Shown piece after piece: positions 52,490 to 64,000 of a stretch of 64,000 nucleotides of DNA (position 1 is the first letter of the stretch; each line of letters opens with the position of its first letter). The stretch lies in assembly GCA_037013495.1 (NCBI GenBank), contig CM072801.1:75997816-76061815 (forward strand), given 5' to 3'. Position numbers and translations under genes: made by a program. Below the pieces are notes generated by a model, which ran no database searches, was not told the DNA's origin, and saw only the letters and a program-made list of their open reading frames with translations. Source of the DNA: Hippophae tibetana (Eukaryota; Streptophyta; Magnoliopsida; Rosales; Elaeagnaceae).

Positions 52490-54451
52490 AAGGCTATGAT
52501 AACAAACTATGCATATCTTTTTGGCGGACATCATATGTACCCAGCAACTCAAAGAATAAGAAAGGTTGAATTTCTCAGAACATGTATAAGTTGATAGAAT
52601 TGGAATCTAAAAGAAGAAGAATATAAAACAAGGTAATTCTGTGCGACAAAATTTTAAAACATCAGTAAGTAGTGTAAACGATGGAATCTGGGTTAAAATA
52701 CGAGGATAGAAAAACTACTGCTATAGTGGGTTTTTTTATGTATCGAAACGACCTTCGATTTGAGATATTATAATAGTTGTTTCGCTATACGAGTCAAAAG
52801 TTATAACAATTAGCAGTTTCAACCCCAATTGATAACTTCCTTTTGTTTTGAAATTGTGAACTGCAGTAACTTTCTTCCTTTTTATAAAACATATATAGGT
52901 TGAACCAAAAAATGATATAACGAGAAAAAAATACCATGAAAGTAGAGGAGCTACGAAATGAAATCCAAATAAAAAAAGAATGACAACAAAAGTGAAAGAA
53001 AACAACGACTTGAAGGACACGATTTAATTCGTTTTTTATGATTTCTGATTTAAGAAAGAACAAAACAATCAAAGGACAAATTTTTATAAATGTAATATTC
53101 AAAAAATAGATAAATAAGGATAAATAAACCATTTTCAGCAACCAAGGCTATGATACCAAACAAATCAAATCCTTTTGGCGGCCATCATATGTAGCAAGGA
53201 ACACAAAGAATAAGAACTGTTGAATTACTTTGAACATGTATAACATAGTAGAATTGGCATCTGCAAGAAGAAGAATAGAAAACAAGGCAATAGGGTGCGA
53301 CCAAATTTTAAGATGTCTGTAAGTAGCGTAAACGACAGAATCTGGTTTGAAATATGAGGATAGAAAACTACTCCTAGAGTGCATTCTCTTATGTATTGAA
53401 AGGAGCTTCGATTTGATATATTATAATAGTCATTTACATATACGAGTCCAAAGTTATAACAGTTTATAGTTTCAACCCCAATTGATAATTCTTTTTGTTC
53501 TGAAATTGTGAACTGCTGTAACTTTATTGTTTTTTCAAAAAAAAAAATAGATAGGTTGTACACAAAAATGATATAACGAGAAAAAAATACCATGAAAGTA
53601 AATTAGCTACGAAATGAAATCCAAATAAAAAAAGAATGACAACAAAAGTGAAAGAAAACAACGACTTGAAGGACACGATTTAATTCTTTTTTTATGATTT
53701 CTGATTTAAGAAAGAACAAAACAATCAAAGGACAAATTTTGTAAATGTAATATTCAAAAAATAGATAAATAAGGATAAATAAACCATTTTCAGCAACCAA
53801 GGCTATGATACCAAACAAATCAAATCCTTTTGGCGGCCATTATATGTAGCAAGGAACACAAAGAATAAGAACTGTTGAATTACTAAGAACATGTATAACA
53901 TAATAGAATTGGCATCTGCAAGAAGAAGAATAGAAAACAAGGCAATAGGGTACGACCAAATTTTAAGATGTCTGTAAGTAGCATAAACGACAGAATCTGG
54001 ATTTAAATATGAGGATAGAAAACTACTCCTATAGTGCATTCTCTTATGTATCGAAAGGAGCTTCGATTTGATATATTATAATAGTCATTTACATATACGA
54101 GTCAAAAGTTATAACAGTTTATAGTTTCAACCCCAATTGATAATTCTTTTTATTCTGAAATTGTGAACTGCTGTAACTTTATTGTTTTTTCAAAAAAAAT
54201 AGATAGGTTGTACACAAAAATGATATAACGAGAAAAAAATAACATGAAAGTAAAGGAGCTACGAAATGAAATCCAAATAAAAAAAGAATGACAATAAAAG
54301 TGAAAGAAAAGAACGACTTGAAGGACACAATTTCATTCTTTTTTTATGATTCCTGATTTAAGAAAGAACAAAACAATCAAAGGACAAATTTTTATAAATG
54401 TAATATTCAAAAAATAGATAAATAAGGGTAAATAAACCATTTTCAGCAACC
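52490..54451 (+). repeat. A-B1-B2 trimer HOR unit 1 of 3, second trimer block
   Basis: Starts are 52490 (A), 53144 (B1) and 53799 (B2), 1962 bp. B1 has 'atgtattgaaagg' and 'gagtccaaag'; B2 has 'ggccattatatg', 'gggtacgacc' and 'ctggatttaaat'. The A copy carries B-like and private changes ('gtaattctgtgcg', 'cgaccttcg'). Confidence 0.87.
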
Positions 54452-56413
54452 AAGGCTATGATAACAAACTATGCATATCCTTTTGGCGGACATCATATGT
54501 ACCCAGCAACTCAAAGAATAAGAAAGGTTGAATTGCTCAGAACATGTATAAGTTGATAGAATTGGAATCTAAAAGGAGAAGAATATAAAACAAGGTAATT
54601 GGGTGCGACAAAATTTTAAAACATCAGTAAGTAGTGTAAACGATGGAATCTGGGTTAAAATACGAGGATAGAAAAACTACTGCTATAGTGGGTTTTTTTA
54701 TGTATCGAAACGAGCTTCGATTTGAGATATTATAATACTTGTTTCGCTATACGAGTCAAAAGTTATAACAATTAGCAGTTTCAACCCCAATTGATAACTT
54801 CTTTTTGTTTTGAAATTGTGAACTGCAGTAACTTTCTTCTTTTTTATAAAACATATATTGGTTGAACAAAAAAATGATATAACGAGAAAAAAATACCATG
54901 AAAGTAAAGGAGCTACGAAATGAAATCGAAATAAAAATAGAATGACAACAAAAGTGAAAGAAAACAACGACTTGAAGGACACGATTTAATTCGTTTTTTA
55001 TGATTTCTGATTTAAGAAAGAACAAAACAATCAAAGGACAAATTTTTGTAAATGTAATATTCAAAAAATAGATAAATAAGGATAAATAAACCATTTTCAG
55101 CAAAAAAGGCTATGATACCAAACAAATCAAATCCTTTTGGCGGCCATCATATGTAGCAAGGAACACAAAGAATAAGAACTGTTGAATTACTTTGAACATG
55201 TATAACATAGTAGAATTGGCATCTGCAAGAAGAAGAATAGAAAACAAGGCAATAGGGTGCGACCAAATTTTAAGATGTCTGTAAGTAGCGTAAACGACAG
55301 AATCTGGTTTGAAATATGAGGATAGAAAACTACTCCTAGAGTGCATTCTCTTATGTATTGAAAGGAGCTTCGATTTGATATATTATAATAGTCATTTACA
55401 TATACGAGTCCAAAGTTATAACAGTTTATAGTTTCAACCCCAATTGATAATTCTTTTTGTTCTGAAATTGTGAACTGCTGTAACTTTATTGTTTTTTCAA
55501 AAAAAAAAATAGATAGGTTGTACACAAAAATGATATAACGAGAAAAAAATACCATGAAAGTAAATTAGCTACGAAATGAAATCCAAATAAAAAAAGAATG
55601 ACAACAAAAGTGAAAGAAAACAACGACTTGAAGGACACGATTTAATTCTTTTTTTATGATTTCTGATTTAAGAAAGAACAAAACAATCAAAGGACAAATT
55701 TTGTAAATGTAATATTCAAAAAATAGATAAATAAGGATAAATAAACCATTTTCAGCAACCAAGGCTATGATACCAAACAAATCAAATCCTTTTGGCGGCC
55801 ATTATATGTAGCAAGGAACACAAAGAATAAGAACTGTTGAATTACTAAGAACATGTATAACATAATAGAATTGGCATCTGCAAGAAGAAGAATAGAAAAC
55901 AAGGCAATAGGGTACGACCAAATTTTAAGATGTCTGTAAGTAGCATAAACGACAGAATCTGGATTTAAATATGAGGATAGAAAACTACTCCTATAGTGCA
56001 TTCTCTTATGTATCGAAAGGAGCTTCGATTTGATATATTATAATAGTCATTTACATATACGAGTCAAAAGTTATAACAGTTTATAGTTTCAACCCCAATT
56101 GATAATTCTTTTTATTCTGAAATTGTGAACTGCTGTAACTTTATTGTTTTTTCAAAAAAAATAGATAGGTTGTACACAAAAATGATATAACGAGAAAAAA
56201 ATAACATGAAAGTAAAGGAGCTACGAAATGAAATCCAAATAAAAAAAGAATGACAATAAAAGTGAAAGAAAAGAACGACTTGAAGGACACAATTTCATTC
56301 TTTTTTTATGATTCCTGATTTAAGAAAGAACAAAACAATCAAAGGACAAATTTTTATAAATGTAATATTCAAAAAATAGATAAATAAGGGTAAATAAACC
56401 ATTTTCAGCAACC
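54452..56413 (+). repeat. A-B1-B2 trimer HOR unit 2 of 3, second trimer block
   Basis: Starts are 54452 (A), 55106 (B1, 'agcaaaaaaggc') and 55761 (B2), 1962 bp. The B1-B2 part is almost base-for-base the same as in unit 1, and the A-B1 part almost the same as in unit 3 ('aatacttgtttcgc', 'tttttgtaaatg'). It is a very recent duplicate on both sides. Confidence 0.88.
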
Positions 56414-58375
56414 AAGGCTATGATAACAAACTATGCATATCCTTTTGGCGGACATCATATGTACCCAGCAACTCAAAGAATAAGAAAGGTTGAATTGCTC
56501 AGAACATGTATAAGTTGATAGAATTGCAATCTAAAAGGAGAAGAATATAAAACAAGGTAATTGGGTGCGACAAAATTTTAAAACATCAGTAAGTAGTGTA
56601 AACGATGGAATCTGGGTTAAAATACGAGGATAGAAAAACTACTGCTATAGTGGGTTTTTTTATGTATCGAAACGAGCTTCGATTTGAGATATTATAATAC
56701 TTGTTTCGCTATACGAGTCAAAAGTTATAACAATTAGCAGTTTCAACCCCAATTGATAACTTCTTTTTGTTTTGAAATTGTGAACTGCAGTAACTTTCTT
56801 CTTTTTTATAAAACATATATTGGTTGAACAAAAAAATGATATAACGAGAAAAAAATACCATGAAAGTAAAGGAGCTACGAAATGAAATCGAAATAAAAAT
56901 AGAATGACAACAAAAGTGAAAGAAAACAACGACTTGAAGGACACGATTTAATTCGTTTTTTATGATTTCTGATTTAAGAAAGAACAAAACAATCAAAGGA
57001 CAAATTTTTGTAAATGTAATATTCAAAAAATAGATAAATAAGGATAAATAAACCATTTTCAGCAAAAAAGGCTATGATACCAAACAAATCAAATCCTTTT
57101 GGCGGCCATCATATGTAGCAAGGAACACAAAGAATAAGAACTGTTGAATTACTTTGAACATGTATAACATAGTAGAATTGGCATCTGCAAGAAGAAGAAT
57201 AGAAAACAAGGCAATAGGGTGCGACCAAATTTTAAGATGTCTGTAAGTAGCGTAAACGACAGAATCTGGTTTGAAATATGAGGATAGAAAACTACTCCTA
57301 GAGTGCATTCTCTTATGTATTGAAAGGAGCTTCGATTTGATATATTATAATAGTCATTTACATATACGAGTCAAAAGTTATAACAATTTATAGTTTCAAC
57401 CCCAATTCATAATTCTTTTTGTTCTGAAATTGTGAACTGCTGTAACTTTATTGTTTTTTCAAAAAAAAATAGATAGGTTGTACACAAAAATGATATAATG
57501 AGAAAAAAATACCATGAAAGTAAATTAGCTACGAAATGAAATCCAAATAAAAAAAGAATGACAACAAAAGTGAAAGAAAACAACGACTTGAAGGACACGA
57601 TTTAATTCTCTTTTTATGATTTCTGATTTAAGAAAGAACAAAACAATCAAAGGACAAATTTTGAAAATGTAATATTCAAAAAATAGATAGATAAGGATAA
57701 ATAAACCATTTTCAGCAACCAAGGCTATGATACCAAACAAATCAAATCCTTTTGGCGGCCATCATATGTAGCAAGGAACACAAAGAATAAGAACTGTTGA
57801 ATTACTAAGAACATGTATAACATAATAGAATTGGCATCTGCAAGAAGAAGAATAGAAAACAAGGCAATAGGGTGCGACCAAATTTTAAGATGTCTGTAAG
57901 TAGCGTAAACGACAGAATCTGGTTTGAAATATGAGGATAGAAAACTACTCCTATAGTGCATTCTCTTATGTATCGAAAGAAGCTTCGATTTGATATATTA
58001 TAATAGTCATTTACATATACGAGTCAAAAGTTATAACAGTTTATAGTTTCAACTCCAATTGATAATTCTTTTTGTTCTGAAATTATGAACTGCTGTAACT
58101 TTATTGTTTTTTCAAAAAAAAAATAGATAGGTTGTACACAAAAATGATATAACGAGAAAAAAATACCATGAAAGTAAAGGAGCTACGAAATCAAATCCAA
58201 ATAAAAAAAGAATGACAACAAAAGTGAAAGAAAACAACGACTTGAAGGACACGATTTAATTCTTTTTTTATGATTTCTGATTTAAGAAAGAACAAAACAA
58301 TCAAAGGACAAATTTTTATAAATGTAATATTCAAAAAATAGATAAATAAGGATAAATAAACCATTTTCAGCAACC
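56414..58375 (+). repeat. A-B1-B2 trimer HOR unit 3 of 3, second trimer block
   Basis: Starts are 56414 (A), 57068 (B1, 'agcaaaaaag') and 57721 (B2), 1962 bp. The A-B1 part matches unit 2, then the B1-B2 junction diverges ('caattcataattc', 'aaattttgaaaatg', 'aatagatagataagg'). A HindIII site (aagctt) appears in the B2 dyad loop near 57979. Confidence 0.87.
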
Positions 58376-61300
58376 AAGGCTATGATACCAAACAAATCAA
58401 ATCCTTTTGGCAGCCATCATATGTAGCAAGGAACACAAAGAATAAGAACTGTTGAATTACTCAGAACATGTATAACATAATAGAATTGGCATCTGCAGGA
58501 AGAAGAATAGAAAACAAGGCAATAGGGTGCGAACAAATTTTAAGATGTCTGTAAGTAGCGTAAACGACAGAATCTGGTTTGAAATATGAGGATAGAAAAC
58601 TACTCCTATAGTGCATTCTCTTATGTATCGAAAGGAGCTTCGATTTGATATATTATAATAGTCATTTACATATACGAGTCAAAAATTATAACAGTTTATA
58701 GTTTCAACTCCAATTGATAATTCTTTTTGTTCTGAAATTGTGAACTGCTCTAACTTTATTTTTTTTCAAAAAAATAGATAGGTTGTACACAAAAATGATA
58801 TAACGAGAAAAAATACCATGAAAGTAAAGGAGCTACGAAATGAAATCCAAATAAAAAAAGAATGACAATAAAAGTGAAAGAAAACAACGACTTGAAGGAC
58901 ACAATTTAATTCTTTTTTTATGATTTCTGATTTAAGAAAGAACAAAACAATCAAAGGACCAATTTTTATAAATGTAATATTCAAAAAATAGATAAATAAG
59001 GATAAATAAACCATTTTCAGCAACCAAGGCTATGATACCAAACAAATCAAATCCTTTTGGCGGCCATCATATGTAGCAAGGAACACAAAGAATAAGAACT
59101 GTTGAATTACTCAGAACATGTATAACATAATAGAATTGGCATCTGAAAGAAGAAGAATAGAAAACAAGGCAATAGGGTGCGACCAAATTTTAAGATATCT
59201 GTAAGTAGCGTAAACGACAGAATCTGGTTTGCAATATGAGGATAGAAAACTACTCCTATAGTGCATTCTCTTATGTATCGAAAGGAGCTTCGATTTGATA
59301 TATTATAATAGTCATTTACATATACGAGTCAAAAGTTATAACAGTTTATAGTTTCAACTCCAATTGATAATTCTTTTTGTTCTGAAATTGTGAACTGCTG
59401 TAACTTTATTGTTTTTTCAAAAAAATAGATAGGTTGTACACAAAAATGATATAACGAGAAAAAAATACCATGAAAGTAAAGGAGCTGCGAAATGAAATCC
59501 AAATAAAAAAAGAATGACAATAAAAGTGAAAGAAAAGAACGACTTGAAGGACACAATTTCATTCTTTTTTTATGATTCCTGATTTAAGAAAGAACAAAAC
59601 AATCAAAGGACAAATTTTTATAAATGTAATATTCAAAAAATAGATAAATAAGGGTAAATAAACCATTTTCAGCAACCAAGGCTATGATAACAAACTATGC
59701 ATATCCTTTTGGCGGACATCATATGTACCCAGCAACTCAAAGAATAAGAAAGGTTGAATTGCTCAGAACATGTATAAGTTGATAGAATTGGAATCTAAAA
59801 GAAGAAGAATATAAAACAAGGTAATTGGGTGCGACAAAATTTTAAAACATCAGTAAGTAGTGTAAACGATGGAATCTGGGTTAAAATACGAGGATAGAAA
59901 AACTACTGCTATAGTGGGTTTTTTTATGTATCGAAACGAGCTTCGATTTGAGATATTATAATAGTTGTTTCGCTATACGAGTCAAAAGTTATAACAATTA
60001 GCAGTTTCAACCCCAATTGATAACTTCTTTTTGTTTTGAAATTGTGAAATGCAGTAACTTTCTTCTTTTTTATAAAAAAAATAGATAGGTTGTACACAAA
60101 AATGATATAATGACAAACAATACCATGAAAGTAGAGGAGCTACGAAATGAAATCCAAATAAAAAAAGAATGACAACAAAAGTGAAAGAAAACAACGACTT
60201 GAAGGACACGATTTAATTCTTTTTTTATGATTTCTGATTTAAGAAAGAACAAAACAATCAAAGGACAAATTTTTATAAATGTAATATTCAAAAAATAGAT
60301 AAATAAGGATAAATAAACCATTTTCAGCAACCAAGGCTATGATACCAAACAAATCAAATCCTTTTGGCGGCCATCATATGTAGCAAGGAACACATAGAAT
60401 AAGAACTGTTGAATTACTCAGAACATGTATAACATAATAGAATTGGCATCTGAAAGAAGAAGAATAGAAAACAAGGCAATAGGGTGCGACCAAATTTTAA
60501 GATGTCTGTAAGTAGCGTAAACGACAGAATCTGGTTTGAAATATGAGGATAGAAAACTACTCCTATAGTGCATTCTCTTATGTATCGAAAGGAGTTTCGA
60601 TTTGATATATTATAATAGTCATTTACATATACGAGTCAAAAGTTATAACAGTTTATAGTTTCAACCCCAATTGATAATTCTTTTTGTCCTGAAATTGTGA
60701 ACTGCTGTAACTTTATTGTTTTTTCAAAAAAAATAGATAGGTTGTACACAAAAATGATATAACGAGAAAAAAATACCATGAAAGTAAAGGAGCTACGAAA
60801 TGAAATCCAAATAAAAAAAGAATGACAATAAAAGTGAAAGAAAAGAACGACTTGAAGGACACAATTTCATTCTTTTTTTATGATTCCTGATTTAAGAAAG
60901 AACAAAAAAACCAATGGACAAATTTTTATAAATGTAATATTCAAAAAATAGATAAATAAGGGTAAATAAACCATTTTCAGCAACCAAGGCTATGATAACA
61001 AACTATGCATATCCTTTTGGCGGACATCATATGTACCCAGCAACTCAAAGAATAAGAAAGGTTGAATTGCTCAGAACATGTATAAGTTGATAGAATTGGA
61101 ATCTAAAAGAAGAAGAATATAAAACAAGGTAATTGGGTGCGACCAAATTTTAAAACATCAGTAAGTAGTGTAAACGATGGAATCTGGGTTAAAATACGAG
61201 GATTGAAAAACTACTGCTATAGTGGGTTTTTTTATGTATCGAAACGAGCTTCGATTTGAGATATTATAATAGTTGTTTCGCTATACGAGTCAAAAGTTAT

Positions 61301-61639
61301 AACAATTAGCAGTTTCAACCCCAATTGATAACTTCTTTTTGTTTTGAAATTGTGAACTGCAGTAACTTTCTTCTTTTTTATAAAACATATATAGGTTGAA
61401 CAAAAAAATGATATAACGAGAAAAAAATACCATGAAAGTAAAGGAGCTACGAAATGAAATCCAAATAAAAAAAGAATGACAACAAAAGTGAAAGAAAACA
61501 ACGACTTGAAGGACACGATTTAATTCTTTTTTTATGATTTCTGATTTAAGAAAGAACAAAACAATCAAAGGACAAATTTTTATAAATGTAATATTCAAAA
61601 AATAGATAAATAAGGATAAATAAACCATTTTCAGCAACC
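58376..61639 (+). repeat. Pentamer HOR unit 1 (B0-B0-A-B0-A, 3264 bp)
   Basis: Starts are 58376, 59026, 59678 (A), 60333 and 60986 (A). Every start except the last is followed by its partner 3263-3264 bp later. The first interval is 650 bp, as in the modules at 48578 and 51188. Shared marks with the next unit include 'gtgcgaacaaat', 'gagctgcgaaatg', 'ggagtttcgat' and 'tttttgtcctg'. A B-like patch lies at the end of the first A copy near 60075. Confidence 0.86.
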
Positions 61640-64000
61640 AAGGCTATGATACCAAACAAATCAAATCCTTTTGGCAGCCATCATATGTAGCAAGGAACAC
61701 AAAGAATAAGAACTGTTGAATTACTCAGAACATGTATAACATAATAGAATTGGCATCTGCAGGAAGAAGAATAGAAAACAAGGCAATAGGGTGCGAACAA
61801 ATTTTAAGATGTCTGTAAGTAGCGTAAACGACAGAATCTGGTTTGAAATATGAGGATAGAAAACTACTCCTATAGTGCATTCTCTTATGTATCGAAAGGA
61901 GCTTCGATTTGATATATTATAATAGTCATTTACATATACGAGTCAAAAATTATAACAGTTTATAGTTTCAACTCCAATTGATAATTCTTTTTGTTCTGAA
62001 ATTGTGAACTGCTCTAACTTTATTTTTTTTCAAAAAAATAGATAGGTTGTACACAAAAATGATATAACGAGAAAAAATACCATGAAAGTAAAGGAGCTAC
62101 GAAATGAAATCCAAATAAAAAAAGAATGACAATAAAAGTGAAAGAAAACAACGACTTGAAGGACACAATTTAATTCTTTTTTTATGATTTCTGATTTAAG
62201 AAAGAACAAAACAATCAAAGGACCAATTTTTATAAATGTAATATTCAAAAAATAGATAAATAAGGATAAATAAACCATTTTCAGCAACCAAGGCTATGAT
62301 ACCAAACAAATCAAATCCTTTTGGCGGCCATCATATGTAGCAAGGAACACAAAGAATAAGAACTGTTGAATTACTCAGAACATGTATAACATAATAGAAT
62401 TGGCATCTGAAAGAAGAAGAATAGAAAACAAGGCAATAGGGTGCGACCAAATTTTAAGATATCTGTAAGTAGCGTAAACGACAGAATCTGGTTTGAAATA
62501 TGAGGATAGAAAACTACTCCTATAGTGCATTCTCTTATGTATCGAAAGGAGCTTCGATTTGATATATTATAATAGTCATTTACATATACGAGTCAAAAGT
62601 TATAACAGTTTATAGTTTCAACTCCAATTGATAATTCTTTTTGTTCTGAAATTGTGAACTGCTGTAACTTTATTGTTTTTTCAAAAAAATAGATAGGTTG
62701 TACACAAAAATGATATAACAAGAAAAAAATACCATGAAAGTAAAGGAGCTGCGAAATGAAATCCAAATAAAAAAAGAATGACAATAAAAGTGAAAGAAAA
62801 GAACGACTTGAAGGACACAATTTCATTCTTTTTTTATGATTCCTGATTTAAGAAAGAACAAAACAATCAAAGGACAAATTTTTATAAATGTAATATTCAA
62901 AAAATAGATAAATAAGGGTAAATAAACCATTTTCAGCAACCAAGGCTATGATAACAAACTATGCATATCCTTTTGGCGGACATCATATGTACCCAGCAAC
63001 TCAAAGAATAAGAAAGGTTGAATTGCTCAGAACATGTATAAGTTGATAGAATTGGAATCTAAAAGAAGAAGAATATAAAACAAGGTAATTGGGTGCGACA
63101 AAATTTTAAAACATCAGTAAGTAGTGTAAACGATGGAATCTGGGTTAAAATACGAGGATAGAAAAACTACTGCAATAGTGGGTTTTTTTATGTATCGAAA
63201 CGAGCTTCGATTTGAGATATTATAATAGTTGTTTCGCTATACGAGTCAAAAGTTATAACAATTAGCAGTTTCAACCCCAATTGATAACTTCTTTTTGTTT
63301 TGAAATTGTGAAATGCAGTAACTTTCTTCTTTTTTATAAAACATATATAGGTTGAACAAAAAAATGATATAACGAGAAAACAATACCATGAAAGTAGAGG
63401 AGCTACGAAATGAAATCCAAATAAAAAAAGAATGACAACAAAAGTGAAAGAAAACAACGACTTGAAGGACACGATTTAATTCTTTTTTTATGATTTCTGA
63501 TTTAAGAAAGAACAAAACAATCAAAGGACAAATTTTTATAAATGTAATATTCAAAAAATAGATAAATAAGGATAAATAAACCATTTTCAGCAACCAAGGC
63601 TATGATACCAAACAAATCAAATCCTTTTGGCGGCCATCATATGTAGCAAGGAACACATAGAATAAGAACTGTTGAATTACTCAGAACATGTATAACATAA
63701 TAGAATTGGCATCTGAAAGAAGAAGAATAGAAAACAAGGCAATAGGGTGCGACCAAATTTTAAGATGTCTGTAAGTAGCGTAAACGACAGAATCTGGTTT
63801 GAAATATGAGGATAGAAAACTACTCCTATAGTGCATTCTCTTATGTATCGAAAGGAGTTTCGATTTGATATATTATAATAGTCATTTACATATACGAGTC
63901 AAAAATTATAACAGTTTATAGTTTCAACCCCAATTGATAATTCTTTTTGTCCTGAAATTGTGAACTGCTGTAACTTTATTGTTTTTTCAAAAAAAATAGA
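61640..64000 (+). repeat. Pentamer HOR unit 2, cut by the window end (B0-B0-A-B0...)
   Basis: Starts are 61640 (B0), 62290 (B0), 62942 (A) and 63596 (B0), following the order and spacing of the previous unit. If the period holds, an A monomer should start at about 64250, outside the window. Confidence 0.84.

Larger units (their letters stand above)
1..64000 (+). repeat. AT-rich satellite array, ~653-bp monomer, 98 head-to-tail copies
   Basis: The phase marker 'aaggctatga' or a one- to two-base variant recurs 98 times, at 282, 936, 1590, 2246, 2898 and so on to 63596. Normal spacing is 650-656 bp and every copy is on the same strand. No unique sequence lies between monomers, so both window ends are inside the array. 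One B-type monomer counts to 192 G+C in 653 bases (about 29%). Families A, B (B0, B1, B2) and C are separated by linked diagnostic bases. The plus strand is rich in A and in purines, the minus strand in T. Satellite arrays of this kind are typical of eukaryotic constitutive heterochromatin; the chromosomal location here is inference. The monomer start is an arbitrary phase. Confidence 0.97.

Noticed and set aside
1264-63593. About 120 minus-strand open frames of 60-135 codons, many recurring with nearly the same F/L/I-rich translation
   Set aside because: They recur only because the satellite copies are alike. The T-rich minus strand has few stop codons and yields hydrophobic F/L/I strings. 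Different frames of the same bases stay open in different copies, single-base run changes move or end them, and no domain or ordered gene context is visible.
1-64000. CRISPR array
   Set aside because: Repeat units are about 653 bp without unique spacers. This is satellite DNA, not short repeats with spacers.
1-64000. Intact LTR retrotransposon or tandem LTR array
   Set aside because: Apart from the primer-binding-site-like motif there are no recognisable LTR ends, no target-site duplications, and no gag or pol coding. At most the monomer is a remnant of such an element.
1-64000. rDNA intergenic-spacer or 5S rDNA tandem repeats
   Set aside because: I see no 5S gene box, no 18S/25S segment and no tRNA-like gene in the monomer. 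Base composition (about 29% G+C) also argues against it.

Overview
The whole 64 kb window is one uninterrupted tandem satellite-DNA array. I see no gene, RNA gene, intact mobile element, CRISPR array or unique flanking sequence. The monomer is about 653-654 bp and about 29% G+C (192 of 653 bases, hand-counted on one B-type copy). I located 98 monomer starts, using the conserved phase marker 'aaggctatga' (arbitrary phase), from 282 to 63596. Normal spacing is 650-656 bp; three shorter intervals come from internal deletions. All monomers lie in the same orientation. A long homogeneous array of this kind indicates a eukaryotic nuclear genome, probably heterochromatin (pericentromeric, centromeric or subtelomeric). 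A motif like a plant tRNA-iMet primer-binding site in every monomer hints at a plant, but the species cannot be named from the sequence. || Monomer families. Type A carries 'catcatatgtaccc', 'actatgcatatcc' and 'ataagggtaaataaacc'. Type B carries 'catcatatgtagcaagg', 'aaacaaatcaaatcc' and 'ataaggataaataaacc'. A minor type C at the left end has 'catatgttgctagg'. B splits into B0 ('attactcagaac'), B1 ('attacttagaac' or 'attactttgaac') and B2 ('attactaagaac', or 'attactaaaaac' in two copies). A and B differ at roughly 60-70 positions, while equivalent copies within higher-order repeats (HORs) differ at only a few. || Layout: 1-6169, divergent unordered A/B/C monomers; 6170-11999, A-B0 dimers of about 1307 bp; 12000-15922, irregular; 15923-22464, two 3271-bp pentamers (A-B0-A-B1-B2); 22465-30308, four 1961-bp trimers (A-B1-B2); 30309-35508, two tetramers about 2601 bp apart (A-B0-A-B1) sharing a 17-bp deletion; 35509-36814, a B1-B2 pair; 36815-42042, four dimers; 42043-44657, A-A-B1-B2; 44658-48577, three dimers; 48578-52489, a tetramer and its partial copy (2610-bp offset); 52490-58375, three trimers; 58376-64000, one 3264-bp pentamer (B0-B0-A-B0-A) and most of a second. 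|| The array therefore shows several coexisting HOR periods (2, 3, 4 and 5 monomers), shared deletions and chimeric monomers. This is what repeated unequal exchange, segmental amplification and gene conversion would leave. Recurrent short open frames on the minus strand come from the stop-poor, T-rich complement of the repeat and are not annotated as genes. Very similar neighbouring copies could also be affected by assembly error, so exact copy numbers should be read with that in mind.
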